Below the pieces are notes generated by a model. That model was not told the DNA's origin. It did no database searches and saw only the letters and a program-made list of their open reading frames with translations. A stretch of DNA of 64,000 nt. It comes from an uncultured Polaribacter sp. (GTDB taxonomy: Bacteria > Bacteroidota > Bacteroidia > Flavobacteriales > Flavobacteriaceae). The translations under genes were made by a program, and so were the position numbers. Of this stretch, positions 51,061 through 60,349 are shown piece after piece. Numbering within the stretch: position 1 is the stretch's first letter; every line of letters starts with the position of its first letter. The stretch covers positions 124,001-188,000 of the forward strand of contig CANMHT010000003.1 of the NCBI GenBank assembly GCA_947497755.1, given 5' to 3'.

Positions 51061-51975
51061 ATGTCGTCTATAAAAAAGCAAACTCTTATTACAATTGTTG
51101 GTCCAACTGCTATTGGAAAAACTGCTTTGAGTATTCAATTAGCAAAGCATTTCAATGCAGAAATTATTTCTTGTGACTCTCGTCAATTTTACAAAGAAAT
51201 GACTATTGGTACTGCGGTACCTTCTACAGATGAATTAAGTGCTGCTAAACATCATTTTATTCAGAATAGAAGTATTTATGATGATTATAATGTTGGTGAT
51301 TTTGAACGAGATGCCTTACTAACACTAGAAGAGCTTTTTAAAAAGAATGATATCGTAATTATGGTTGGCGGTAGTGGCCTATATGTTGATGCCGTAATTG
51401 ATGGATTGGATTATTTCCCAACAGTTGATCCTTCTATTAGAAAACAATTAAATCAACGGTTAGAAACAAACGGACTCGCTTCTTTACAAAACCAATTAAA
51501 AGAATTAGATATTGAAACATACAATGCTATTGCTTTGGCTAATCCACAAAGAGTAATTAGAGCTTTAGAGGTTTGTATTGGCTCTGGACAAACATATTCT
51601 AGTTTTAAAAACAAACCAAAAATACCACGAAATTTTAATGTTATTAAAATTGGGTTAAATGCTGATAGAGAAATTATTTACAACAGAATTAATCAGCGTG
51701 TAGATATTATGCTAAAAGAAGGACTTTTAGAAGAAGCTAAAGTACTGTATCCTTCTAAAGATTTAAATGCTTTACAAACTGTTGGCTACAGAGAACTGTT
51801 TGCTTATTTTGATGGAGAATTCACACAAGAATTTGCCATAGAAGAAATCAAAAAAAACACCAGAAGATTTGCGAAAAGGCAATTAACTTGGTTTAGAAAA
51901 GATACTTCTATTCTTTGGTTTGATTTCCAATCAGATATTCCAAAAATTATTAAAACTATTAAAGAAAACTTATAA
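51061..51975 (+). CDS. miaA: tRNA dimethylallyltransferase
   Basis: MiaA adds a dimethylallyl group to A37 of tRNAs reading UNN codons. The 304-residue protein has the P-loop VGPTAIGKTALS near the N-terminus, the DSRQFYKEMTIGTA motif that binds tRNA and the metal, GGSGLYVDAVIDGLD, and the C-terminal RRFAKRQLTWFR motif typical of the family. Its ATG directly follows the stop of the channel gene, so the two are in one operon, an arrangement also found in other Bacteroidota. Confidence 0.97.
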   Translation: MSSIKKQTLITIVGPTAIGKTALSIQLAKHFNAEIISCDSRQFYKEMTIGTAVPSTDELSAAKHHFIQNRSIYDDYNVGDFERDALLTLEELFKKNDIVIMVGGSGLYVDAVIDGLDYFPTVDPSIRKQLNQRLETNGLASLQNQLKELDIETYNAIALANPQRVIRALEVCIGSGQTYSSFKNKPKIPRNFNVIKIGLNADREIIYNRINQRVDIMLKEGLLEEAKVLYPSKDLNALQTVGYRELFAYFDGEFTQEFAIEEIKKNTRRFAKRQLTWFRKDTSILWFDFQSDIPKIIKTIKENL

Positions 51976-52020
51976 GCTGTTAAAAAATTACAAATAATTA
52001 GGCTAAAACATTTGCTTTCT

Positions 52021-52028
52021 TATATTTG
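52021..52028 (+). promoter_or_regulatory. -7 element of the OmpH/Skp-like gene
   Basis: TATATTTG followed by C, a full consensus match 18 bases before the ATG; TTA stands at the -33 place. Confidence 0.5.
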
Positions 52029-52045
52029 CTGAAAACTAATTAAAA

Positions 52046-52549
52046 ATGAAAACTAAAATTACTCTTTTAATTGCCATATTCTGTCTTGGATTTTATAGCA
52101 ATGCTCAAACTAAAGTTGGAACTGTAGATAGTGAATTAATACTTTCTAAAATGCCACAATTAAAACAAGTTCTAAAAAGAATAAATAATTATGCTACAAA
52201 ATTAGATTCTATTAATAATTCTAAAGTTAAAGATTATGATGCTAAGGTAAAGGCCTACAATTCTGAATTAGAAACATTAACAGAGGCGGCAAAAAAAATT
52301 AGAGTAAATGAAATCTCTATTTTGAATAACGACATCAATAAGTTTAGGCAAAACGGAACCAAAATGATGCAAATTAGAAGAGAAGAGTTTATGAGACCTT
52401 TGTACAATAAGATTGCAGAAACTGTGGCTCAAATTGCCAAAGAAAAAGGATATACACAAATTTTAACTGTTAAAGGAAATCAATTTGCTTATATTGATGA
52501 AAAACATGACATTACTAAATTAGTTTTAGCAAAGCTAAATTTAAAATAA
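52046..52549 (+). CDS. OmpH/Skp-like periplasmic chaperone
   Basis: The 167-residue protein has a signal peptide (to about residue 20, SNAQ), then GTVDSELILSKMPQLKQVL, the beta-strand start of Skp/OmpH, a pair of long charged helices (about 45-130) that form the tentacle coiled coil, and a final strand ILTVKGNQFAYIDEKHDI. Skp-type chaperones hold unfolded outer-membrane proteins on the way to BAM. No bamA or lpx genes are in the window, so this is probably one of several paralogues. It is a single-gene unit with a terminator. Confidence 0.88.
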   Translation: MKTKITLLIAIFCLGFYSNAQTKVGTVDSELILSKMPQLKQVLKRINNYATKLDSINNSKVKDYDAKVKAYNSELETLTEAAKKIRVNEISILNNDINKFRQNGTKMMQIRREEFMRPLYNKIAETVAQIAKEKGYTQILTVKGNQFAYIDEKHDITKLVLAKLNLK

Positions 52550-52573
52550 TACTAAAAAGAACTCTTAATTCTT

Positions 52574-52604
52574 AAGTCAGAACGTTTGTTCTGGCTTTTT
52601 TTTT
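52574..52604 (+). terminator. Terminator of the OmpH/Skp-like gene
   Basis: Ten-base stem AAGTCAGAAC/GTTCTGGCTT with a four-base loop and nine T. Its right edge overlaps the stop codon of the convergent DUF58 gene. Confidence 0.85.
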
Positions 52605-53937
52605 ATATCAATCCTTTAGATTTAAACATAAGGTACTTGTTTATTACATTGATAGATAACTGCTCCGGTTTAGTCAAAATGGCGTTGATTCCTCTTTTCT
52701 CTAGTTCTTTTACAATTAATCGTTTATCATAAGAAAATTTTTCTGCTAAAGTCTTGTAGTAAATTTCTTGTAAATCATTTGCTTTCCCTTCGATAAGCTC
52801 TTCTAATTCAGTATTTTCAAAGAACACAACAATTAATAAATGCTTTTTTGCCAAAGCCATTAAGTATGGTAATTGCCTTTTTAGAGAAGAAATATGTTCA
52901 AAATTGGTATATAAAATTAATAAACTTCGCTGATTCACTTTACGTTTTACCATTCCATATAACATTCCAAAATCAGAATCAGTAAAATCAGTATTGATAT
53001 TATACAGCGTTTCGTTAATTGTAGATAAATGTGTTTTCTTATTACTAGCCAATACCATATTCTCTACTTTTTTAGAAAAAGTAAACATCCCAGCTTTATC
53101 ATTCTTTAGCAAAGCAATATTTGAAAATGCTAATGTAGAATTAATGGCATAATCTAAAAGCTTTAATTCATTAAAAGGCATTTTCATTACTCTACCAGTA
53201 TCAATAATAGAATAAATGGGTTGAGATTTTTCATCTTGATACTGATTTAGCATCAATTCTCCCTTTTTCGCTGTCGCTTTCCAATTTATGGTTCTTACAT
53301 CATCTCCAACCACATAGTTTTTAATTTGTTCAAACTCTAAAGTATGTCCAATTCTTCTAATTTTCTTTAAACCAACCGTGGTTAATTTATTACTTATCGC
53401 TAAAAACTCATATTTCTTCATCTGAACATAAGATGGATACACTGCTACCATTGCATTGGTATCAAAAGAAAATTTTCTAGAAAAGAAAGACAAGGTTGTA
53501 GCCGCATATAAGTTTAAGTTTCCAAAGTAATATTCTCCTCTTTCAAAAGGAGTTAATAGATATTCAAAAGATTCATTGGTATGCTTTTCTATTGTTTTTC
53601 GGTAATTAAAATCGCGTTTCTGAAACTGAAAAGGAAGTTCATCTATCACTAAAAGTTGTATCGCAAAAGGGTATTGATTACGAATTGTTATAGACACCTT
53701 ATTTTCATCAGAATTAGAAAATTTTTTAGGTAAAGTTCTAGAAGCTTCAATTCCTTTTTTAAATCGAAATAACAATACAATATCCATCAAAGAAACTACA
53801 ATAAAGGCCATGGCTAAAAACCATGCAATCGCTTCTAAAACAGCAATCCAATACGACAATAAAAATATTGCAGATACAATTGAAATATAGGCAAAAAACC
53901 TATTGTGAATATGTAATTGTTTGTAAAAATTAAGCAC
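52603..53937 (-). CDS. DUF58 (BatB-associated) protein
   Basis: The 444-residue protein has two or three membrane segments in the first 60 residues and the DUF58 signature GDDVRTINWKATAKKGELMLNQY near the middle, followed by a VWA-like fold (PIYSIIDTGRVM). Its start codon is GTG, and the G of that codon is also the last base of the MoxR stop TAG, so the two genes overlap by one base and are translationally coupled. DUF58 proteins act with MoxR AAA ATPases in membrane-protein complex assembly; the client is not known here. Confidence 0.92.
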   Translation of the reverse strand: MLNFYKQLHIHNRFFAYISIVSAIFLLSYWIAVLEAIAWFLAMAFIVVSLMDIVLLFRFKKGIEASRTLPKKFSNSDENKVSITIRNQYPFAIQLLVIDELPFQFQKRDFNYRKTIEKHTNESFEYLLTPFERGEYYFGNLNLYAATTLSFFSRKFSFDTNAMVAVYPSYVQMKKYEFLAISNKLTTVGLKKIRRIGHTLEFEQIKNYVVGDDVRTINWKATAKKGELMLNQYQDEKSQPIYSIIDTGRVMKMPFNELKLLDYAINSTLAFSNIALLKNDKAGMFTFSKKVENMVLASNKKTHLSTINETLYNINTDFTDSDFGMLYGMVKRKVNQRSLLILYTNFEHISSLKRQLPYLMALAKKHLLIVVFFENTELEELIEGKANDLQEIYYKTLAEKFSYDKRLIVKELEKRGINAILTKPEQLSINVINKYLMFKSKGLI

Positions 53938-54941
53938 TATCTCGGAACTTCAACTGTTTGAATAATCATTTCTATCACTCTATCTGTAGTATAACCTTCC
54001 ATTTCTCTTTCTGGTGTTAACATTACACGATGTCTCAATACAGGAAATAGACTTTTCTTTACATCTTCAGGAATCACAAAATCTCTTCCATTTATTGCAG
54101 CAAAAGCTTTGGCTGCCATCAATACAGCTATACTTGCTCTTGGAGATCCTCCAAGATATAAATGTGGATGTGATCTTGTATTTAAAATAATCTCTGCAAT
54201 GTATTTTACCACTTTCTCTTCTACAATAATGCTATGCACTTTTTCTCTAAATGAAAGTAATTCTTCTGTAGATAAAACTGCTTCAATTAGTGTTTCTACT
54301 TTTGCTCCTTTCCTACTGTTATGATTGTTGATTATTAGTATTTCTTCTTCTAAATTTGGATAACCAACTTTTATTTTAAATAAAAAACGATCTAATTGCG
54401 CTTCAGGTAAAGCATAAGTTCCCTCCTGCTCTATTGGATTTTGTGTGGCTAACACCATAAACGGATCGTTCATTTTATATTGATTTCCGTCTATTGTTAT
54501 TTGTTTTTCTTCCATCACTTCAAACAAAGCAGCTTGTGTTTTTGCTGGTGCTCTGTTAATTTCATCAATTAAAACCAAATTTGAAAAAATGGGTCCGTTT
54601 TTAAACTCAAAATCAGATGTTTTCATGTTTAACACCGAAGTTCCTAAAACATCAGAAGGCATTAAATCTGGTGTAAACTGAATTCTATTAAAATCTGTAT
54701 GGATAGTTTTTGAAAGCAATTTTGCTGTAATTGTTTTAGCAACTCCAGGTACTCCTTCAATTAAAACATGTCCGTCTGCTAATAAAGAAACCAACAACAA
54801 TTCTACAAACTCTTCTTGTCCAACAATTACTTTTCTTAATTGTTCTTTTATTTTATCAACTGCGATTTTTAATTCAGATAAGTCTATTCGATTAGAAAAA
54901 GGTTGATTTTCTTCTTGGTTGTGCGATGTTTGTGTTTCCAT
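53937..54941 (-). CDS. MoxR-family AAA+ ATPase
   Basis: The 334-residue protein has the Walker A GVPGVAKTITAK, Walker B LVLIDEINRAPAKTQAAL, and the helix-2 insert typical of MoxR, with sensor 1 LATQNPIEQEGTY and the C-terminal GGSPRASIAVLMAAKA. MoxR ATPases work as chaperones that activate or assemble partner complexes, with VWA or DUF58 proteins. It is the fifth gene of a six-gene minus-strand operon, placed directly before DUF58. Confidence 0.95.
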   Translation of the reverse strand: METQTSHNQEENQPFSNRIDLSELKIAVDKIKEQLRKVIVGQEEFVELLLVSLLADGHVLIEGVPGVAKTITAKLLSKTIHTDFNRIQFTPDLMPSDVLGTSVLNMKTSDFEFKNGPIFSNLVLIDEINRAPAKTQAALFEVMEEKQITIDGNQYKMNDPFMVLATQNPIEQEGTYALPEAQLDRFLFKIKVGYPNLEEEILIINNHNSRKGAKVETLIEAVLSTEELLSFREKVHSIIVEEKVVKYIAEIILNTRSHPHLYLGGSPRASIAVLMAAKAFAAINGRDFVIPEDVKKSLFPVLRHRVMLTPEREMEGYTTDRVIEMIIQTVEVPR

Positions 54942-54949
54942 ATCCTATT

Positions 54950-56146
54950 TTATATCTGTTTGTTTTTAAAGTTTTCTATTAAAGTATTTAACTCCATAAG
55001 TTGTTCTTTAGTTATGATAGATAAACTTTGTATACTTTTAATTTTTTGAAACAATGCTTGTACCTCTTTTACATCATTACCACTTCTCAAGGCAACAAAA
55101 TTGTAAAACTCTTCATTTATAATTGTTGTGGGAACATGCAATTGTGTTCTAATATATTCTAAAAAATAATTGATTTTATGTGTTGCTATACTTTTATGCT
55201 CAGATTTTTCATAATACATATTAGCAATGGTTCTTGTAAACGCTAAACTTTGGTTTTTTAACGGAGTAACTATTGGTATGATTCTCTGAGTTCTTTTTCC
55301 TTTAAAAATCACAAAAAATAAAATACCAATTAAGGCCGTATAATATGCCCATCTAAGATTATCTAAACTAAGTACATAATGCATAGGAGAAGTTACTTTA
55401 GACTTTCCTGTTTTATAATAAGCATCGTAAAAAATAGGCTTATCATTATCTATATACGACAATACAGAAGATACATATTTATGATTTTCTTCTTTTAATA
55501 AATTGTAGTTGGTAAATGCTAATGGAAAAGTGTGAAAATAGAACTTTCCTTTTCCAAATTGATATTGTATAAAGTTAATGCCACTTGCTTCTTGTAAAGA
55601 ATCTGATTCATTAATAATTAATTTGCCTAATGCTTTTGTTTTAATTGTATCTGTTTTAGAAAAAACATAATTATAGGTTTCCCTATCAAATTCAATTACA
55701 GTAGTATCTAAATGTTTATTTAACAATTGATAAGATGTATTTTCCTTAAAAGCACTGGTTGTTAATTGACTCGTTTCAATGCCTAAAGTATCAATCCATA
55801 CTCTATTAGTAGACATAAAAACATCGTTTCCTCTTTCTACAAACTTTAACAACTCATTTAACTCTTCAGTTCCAAAATTTAAAGCCCCATTTACAAAAAA
55901 ATATGTACCTCGTAATGTCGTGTCTTTTAAAAATAAATAAGGAACTTCCTTAACTGTTTTTATCGTTGTATTCGGAAATACTTTTTGGATTTCTTTGGAT
56001 AGTACATAAGTTCCATACGGAATCTTATGATGACTAGCATAACTAGGAAACCAATTGATAGGTTTAGGCTTGGTTGACTCCATAAAAATTATGAGCGCAA
56101 ACATAGCGATGAAAATGGAAAAGTATATTTTTAATTTTTTATCCAA
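54950..56146 (-). CDS. DUF4350 protein
   Basis: The 398-residue protein has one N-terminal membrane helix (about 8-24), a periplasmic region with PYGTYVLSKEIQKVFP and YFFVNGALNFGTEELNELLKFVERGNDVFMS, a second helix at about 265-285, and a cytoplasmic tail of about 110 residues. This is the DUF4350 family, related to the sugar-binding-like GldG/ABC accessory fold. It lies between DUF4129 and MoxR genes with two- and eight-base gaps, so it belongs to the same complex. Confidence 0.85.
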   Translation of the reverse strand: MDKKLKIYFSIFIAMFALIIFMESTKPKPINWFPSYASHHKIPYGTYVLSKEIQKVFPNTTIKTVKEVPYLFLKDTTLRGTYFFVNGALNFGTEELNELLKFVERGNDVFMSTNRVWIDTLGIETSQLTTSAFKENTSYQLLNKHLDTTVIEFDRETYNYVFSKTDTIKTKALGKLIINESDSLQEASGINFIQYQFGKGKFYFHTFPLAFTNYNLLKEENHKYVSSVLSYIDNDKPIFYDAYYKTGKSKVTSPMHYVLSLDNLRWAYYTALIGILFFVIFKGKRTQRIIPIVTPLKNQSLAFTRTIANMYYEKSEHKSIATHKINYFLEYIRTQLHVPTTIINEEFYNFVALRSGNDVKEVQALFQKIKSIQSLSIITKEQLMELNTLIENFKNKQI

Positions 56147-56148
56147 AC

Positions 56149-56880
56149 CTAATTAATTTTTCTTTCGATGATAGCTATATTTTCAATACCCTTTTGGTAT
56201 TCAGCATTATTTATTTCAAAATTACCATACCATACAAAATCATAAAAACGGGTTACTATTTCAAATTCAGTATGTATATTTTTGGGTGCTAATTCCTTAA
56301 TATAATCTTCGTTTGTTTTTTGTTGTTCCCAGATTATAAGTTCCTTATTGGATAGTTTTTGTAATAGTAAAACGTACTGATACCTAATTGCTAACCTGTA
56401 ATTCTCTTCTTTAATCGCTTTGGCAATCAATGCTGGCAAATCTTTACTGTGCAATAATTCTTCTTCATTAGCAATCTGAACAACCTGCTTGTTTGTTTGT
56501 CCATTAAAAATGTTTTTCGAATTAATTTTTAAAAAGAAATTGATGATCAAGTACAATACAAAGGCCGCAATTAAATAGGGTAAAATTCTAAAAAACACCA
56601 TTGCTAATCCAACTGGAGTTTCGATATCATCAAAAAACCAAGAAAAGAATTTACGTAATATTCTATTAATCCAATCAGAAAATTGATTGTATAAAGATGG
56701 CCCTTCCTTTTCTATTTCATACTCAAAAGCAGTATCGTTTTTGTAGTTTGTTATGTTTTCTTCGTTAAACTGTTTCTTTACTATTCTAAATGTATCAATA
56801 GCTATCTCTTTAGTTGTTTCTTGTGCAGAAACCGCTAAAAAAGAACCTAATAAAACGATATATAAAACTACTTTTTTCAA
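56149..56880 (-). CDS. DUF4129 protein
   Basis: The 243-residue protein has a signal peptide or first membrane segment (about 3-19), a second membrane helix near 90-115, and a C-terminal DUF4129 domain with LAIRYQYVLLLQKLSNKELIIWEQQKTNEDYI. DUF4129 is a regular partner of MoxR/DUF58 operons. It starts four bases after the stop of the preceding membrane gene, and its stop is two bases before the DUF4350 start. Confidence 0.85.
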   Translation of the reverse strand: MKKVVLYIVLLGSFLAVSAQETTKEIAIDTFRIVKKQFNEENITNYKNDTAFEYEIEKEGPSLYNQFSDWINRILRKFFSWFFDDIETPVGLAMVFFRILPYLIAAFVLYLIINFFLKINSKNIFNGQTNKQVVQIANEEELLHSKDLPALIAKAIKEENYRLAIRYQYVLLLQKLSNKELIIWEQQKTNEDYIKELAPKNIHTEFEIVTRFYDFVWYGNFEINNAEYQKGIENIAIIERKIN

Positions 56881-56884
56881 TGAA

Positions 56885-57769
56885 TTAATTGCCTAAACTA
56901 TCTATTTTATCCATTGCACCACTTGCATTTTTTTGCTCATTTATATCAAAATACAGAAACACATTAGAGATTAAAGTAATGGCATACAATACAAATTGTC
57001 CAATATATGATACTCCATTAAGAATTAAATAAATTGGATCTGTAAAAGATCCTGCTAAAACTGCAGGGTCATTAGCAGAAATAATGGTTCCCATTTTTAT
57101 AAAAAAGTAGATCATTGCAGGAATTGAGAAGATATACCCTAAAATAGTAGTAATTAACCAAACCACTAATACCACACCAAAAGTTTCCCACCAATGTCCA
57201 TTTATAAATTTAAATGAATAACTTATGGTATCTCCAGCACCTAAATTATGATACACTAAAATTGGTGCAGCCAATGATAAAACTACTCCTGTATAAAATA
57301 CTGGAAAGACACACAAAAGCGCACTCATAAAAAGAATCAATCCAACCAAAATAAAAAGTCCAGTAAAAGACCAAAACTTGTCTTTTACCCTATCCTTTAT
57401 CATTTGATAATCGATTACTCCTTTATTATCTATATACGATTTTATATAATACAAAGCCGTAATATTCATTACTACATAAGCAATCAGAAAAAATACAGAC
57501 ATAAATAATATCGATATAAACATTAAACCTACATTAGGTTCATTATAAACACCTACATCAACTGTAAGATCAAATCCTCCAAAAAAATCAGAAAACGAAG
57601 ACATATAGAAGAATAAAGCTCCTATTGCTATGATCATTGGAAAAAATGATGTTCTTATAATTGTACCAAAAAATGGTTTCCATTGCAGTCTTAAAAACTT
57701 AAACGTATCAGAAATTATTGCTCCTAAATCTCTTTCTTTCTTAAACTCTACATAATTATCATTGTACAT
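56885..57769 (-). CDS. Multi-pass membrane protein in the MoxR operon
   Basis: The 294-residue protein has a charged cytoplasmic start (KKERDLGAIISDTFKFLRLQW) and about six hydrophobic segments. It resembles the membrane domain of glycerophosphoryl diester phosphodiesterase-like or DUF4013-like proteins, in the same place where MoxR clusters of other Flavobacteria carry such a gene, but I cannot name the family with certainty. Its first 11 bases overlap the end of the SpoIIM gene, so they are translated together. Confidence 0.7.
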   Translation of the reverse strand: MYNDNYVEFKKERDLGAIISDTFKFLRLQWKPFFGTIIRTSFFPMIIAIGALFFYMSSFSDFFGGFDLTVDVGVYNEPNVGLMFISILFMSVFFLIAYVVMNITALYYIKSYIDNKGVIDYQMIKDRVKDKFWSFTGLFILVGLILFMSALLCVFPVFYTGVVLSLAAPILVYHNLGAGDTISYSFKFINGHWWETFGVVLVVWLITTILGYIFSIPAMIYFFIKMGTIISANDPAVLAGSFTDPIYLILNGVSYIGQFVLYAITLISNVFLYFDINEQKNASGAMDKIDSLGN

Positions 57770-58727
57770 CTCTTTGTAATTTTTTAGTTAGTTTGATTGG
57801 ATAAATGATGTAATAAAACACTATTAAACTAAGTGAATTTAAAATAATAAAGATTGCTAACCAGTCTGGCATTTCGGTATGCCGTGTAACAAAACCTTCT
57901 AAAAAACCTGCTACAATAAAAAACGGCACAGTGCTTATCATTATCTTTAATCCTTCTTTTATACTTTTCTTAAATGATTCTAACCGCGAATAAGTCTTTG
58001 GAAATAGTATTCCATTACCCAAAACCATTCCAGCGCAACCCGCAATAATAATTACTGCAATTTCTATGGTACCATGAATCCAGATAGTTCTTGAAGATTC
58101 CCACAACAATCCTTTATCATAGAAAAAATAAAGGAATGAGCCTAACATAATTCCGTTTTGCATCATTACGAATAAAGTACCAATAGAAAATAAGATTCCC
58201 AAAACAAAAGCCATCATTGCTACTCTGATATTATTAATGGTAATTCCCAAAAACATATCCATTTCTGCTTGTTTTTTATACACTGCCATCGGATCTCCTT
58301 TTTCGATATTCTCTAAAGTCATATTTACATATGCATCTCCTAAAATAACTCGAACAAAATCAATATCATTTGCAGCAGAGAAAGCTCCAACTATAGCAAA
58401 AAATAAAAATACCGAGAATGTTATTAGCAATTGCTTTTGGTGCTTATAAAAAGCTAATGGAAATTCTGTTTTAAAAAAGGAAACAAAACGGTTTTTACTT
58501 TCTTTTTTAGTCACATAAATTTTTAAATGCGCAGAAGCGGCAACCCCATTTAAATAAGCAACAACATTACTATTTGGGTAAAAAGTTTTGGCATAACTTA
58601 AATCATCAGTAATTTCAATATATAAATCAGACAATCGATCTGGTGAAATCGTTACTTTTTTAGACAATATATCTTCAAATTGTTGCCACTTTTCTTTATG
58701 CTTTTTTATAAACGCGGCTTCTCTCAT
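57759..58727 (-). CDS. SpoIIM-like (stage II sporulation M) membrane protein
   Basis: The 322-residue protein has a cytoplasmic N-terminal third (about 1-105) and then five or six membrane segments. The family's pattern is in the segments FFAIVGAFSAANDI, NNIRVAMMAFVLGILFSIGTLFVM and GTIEIAVIIIAGCAGMVLGNGILFP. The Escherichia and Bacillus relatives are involved in membrane or engulfment processes, but this organism does not sporulate. It is the first gene of the six-gene minus-strand operon and is divergent from an RDD-family gene. Confidence 0.9.
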   Translation of the reverse strand: MREAAFIKKHKEKWQQFEDILSKKVTISPDRLSDLYIEITDDLSYAKTFYPNSNVVAYLNGVAASAHLKIYVTKKESKNRFVSFFKTEFPLAFYKHQKQLLITFSVFLFFAIVGAFSAANDIDFVRVILGDAYVNMTLENIEKGDPMAVYKKQAEMDMFLGITINNIRVAMMAFVLGILFSIGTLFVMMQNGIMLGSFLYFFYDKGLLWESSRTIWIHGTIEIAVIIIAGCAGMVLGNGILFPKTYSRLESFKKSIKEGLKIMISTVPFFIVAGFLEGFVTRHTEMPDWLAIFIILNSLSLIVFYYIIYPIKLTKKLQRDVQ

Positions 58728-58825
58728 TTATAAGAAAAAAGGTGTGTATTTATTAATGTACTCATAGAATCTTTTTATATTCGCTTTTCTCAATGAAAAA
58801 GACGAATAACAAATAACGACAAAAA

Positions 58826-59542
58826 ATGGATAATTTTCAAATAGAAACCGCTCAAAATATTTCTATCCATCAAAACATTGCACATGGTACTACAAGAATA
58901 GGTTCTTTTATTTTAGACCAACTTATTATTGGTGGCTATGCTTTTATTATGATGCTACTTTTAGGAATTATGGATTTTAAACATGGTTTTGATGCTTGGG
59001 TATATTATCTTTTATTTGGGTTACCTATTCTTTTTTATCGATTGGTTTTTGAAATTTTAATGAATGGACAAACACCTGGTAAGTATTATAACCAAATACG
59101 TGTGGTTAAATTAGATGGTTCTAAACCAAAATTTAGCAACTATCTATTGAGATGGATGCTTAATTTTATTGATTTTTCTATTTCTTCTGGTTCAGTTGCT
59201 TTGGTAAGTATTTTTTTTACAAAAAAAGGGCAGCGATTAGGAGATCTGGCTGCAGGCACAACTGTTATTAGCGAAAAGAAACGTGTAACAATTGCACAAA
59301 CTTTAGCTGTAAATTTACCAGATAATTACACACCTTCTTTTCCTCAAGTTACTGTATTAACAGATTCAGATATACAAACCATAAAAAACGTTTTCATTAC
59401 TGCTAAAAGAAAACACAATCATCAAGTTATAATGAAATTGCATGCTAAAATTGTTGATCTTACTCAGATAAAATCAGATTTAAAAGCTATGGAATTTATA
59501 GAAACTATACTTAAAGATTATTCATATTATACTCAACAATAA
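58826..59542 (+). CDS. RDD-family membrane protein
   Basis: The 238-residue protein has the RDD motif region (GTTRIGSFILDQLII, with Arg and two Asp features) in three membrane segments, and ends with a cytoplasmic tail of about 80 residues. RDD proteins are common next to MoxR/SpoIIM operons, and this one is divergent from it with 98 bases between the starts. The function is unknown; transport has been proposed for some members. Confidence 0.88.
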   Translation: MDNFQIETAQNISIHQNIAHGTTRIGSFILDQLIIGGYAFIMMLLLGIMDFKHGFDAWVYYLLFGLPILFYRLVFEILMNGQTPGKYYNQIRVVKLDGSKPKFSNYLLRWMLNFIDFSISSGSVALVSIFFTKKGQRLGDLAAGTTVISEKKRVTIAQTLAVNLPDNYTPSFPQVTVLTDSDIQTIKNVFITAKRKHNHQVIMKLHAKIVDLTQIKSDLKAMEFIETILKDYSYYTQQ

Positions 59543-59907
59543 GACATTTAATTTGTATACTTTTCAATGAAAAAATATACTTAAAAATTACTGTTTTCAA
59601 CTATCAAAACTAACAACCTCACCCATTATTAATTACATATTTTTTTAACTCTTTTTTAAATACTTTTAAAATTTATTAATACTATTATTGATTATTTACG
59701 AATAATAATCATAAAAAAATCAGAATTTCAAAAAGGCATAAAAGCAATATTGATAAATTATTAACCAATTATTTGCAAGAATATGCAAAGGCGTTCATTT
59801 AAAATTTATTCTCTTTTTTTTTACAGTTGATTTTCTATTTTTGAATGGTATAGAATCCTTAACTGAATTTAAAACAACCCCCTAGCAATGATATAATCAT
59901 TGTTAAA
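59543..59907. other. 365-base AT-rich intergenic region
   Basis: I see no gene in this stretch. It is about 85% A+T with no long hairpin. A plus-strand -7 element TATTTTTG at 59836-59843 lies 64 bases before the next ATG; there is no TTG at 20 bases upstream. Confidence 0.45.
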
Positions 59908-60282
59908 ATGACCAAAAAAATGAAAAAACTACTAGAAAAAGAGTTAGAGCTTATAAAACCTGCTATCAAAACACAAGTATCACATAAACTGCAATCTAAT
60001 TTCCATACAAAAGCTGGAAATAAAATAAACAAAGTAATAAGTGTAAACATTAAAAAAATCCAATTTGATTTAGAGAATTCTATTATTAGAGAAGACCTTG
60101 TAATTAATGATGTAAAAATAAAAGCTCGAGTTCAAACCTATTCAAATACAGGAAAATCTAAACATTCTACTATTTCTCTAAAATTAGATAATGATGTTCA
60201 TCTTACTTTTCTAAAAAGTATCAATCAGTACAAAATTATGAACTCTAGTCATTTTAAGATTGTAGACCTTAGTCAAAATTAA
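59908..60282 (+). CDS. Hypothetical small protein
   Basis: The 124-residue protein is Lys-rich, with no signal peptide or membrane helix. The first 45 residues look helical (KKLLEKELELIKPAIKTQVS), the rest has alternating short strands (QFDLENSIIREDLVINDVKIKARVQTY...STISLKLDNDVHLTFLKSINQYKI). I recognise no family. An ATG at the tenth codon region (MTKKMKK) gives the alternative start 59920. The gene is isolated, with a long AT-rich leader and a strong terminator. Confidence 0.5.
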   Translation: MTKKMKKLLEKELELIKPAIKTQVSHKLQSNFHTKAGNKINKVISVNIKKIQFDLENSIIREDLVINDVKIKARVQTYSNTGKSKHSTISLKLDNDVHLTFLKSINQYKIMNSSHFKIVDLSQN

Positions 60283-60297
60283 TTATGACTATTAAAA

Positions 60298-60340
60298 AAG
60301 TAAAAGCCCCGAATAAATTCGGGGCTTTTACTTTTATTTT
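60298..60340. terminator. Strong bidirectional terminator between the small gene and guaB
   Basis: Sixteen-base perfect stem AAGTAAAAGCCCCGAA/TTCGGGGCTTTTACTT with a four-base loop, T run at the right and A run at the left. It serves both convergent genes. Confidence 0.92.
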
Positions 60341-60349
60341 ATTTGTAAA

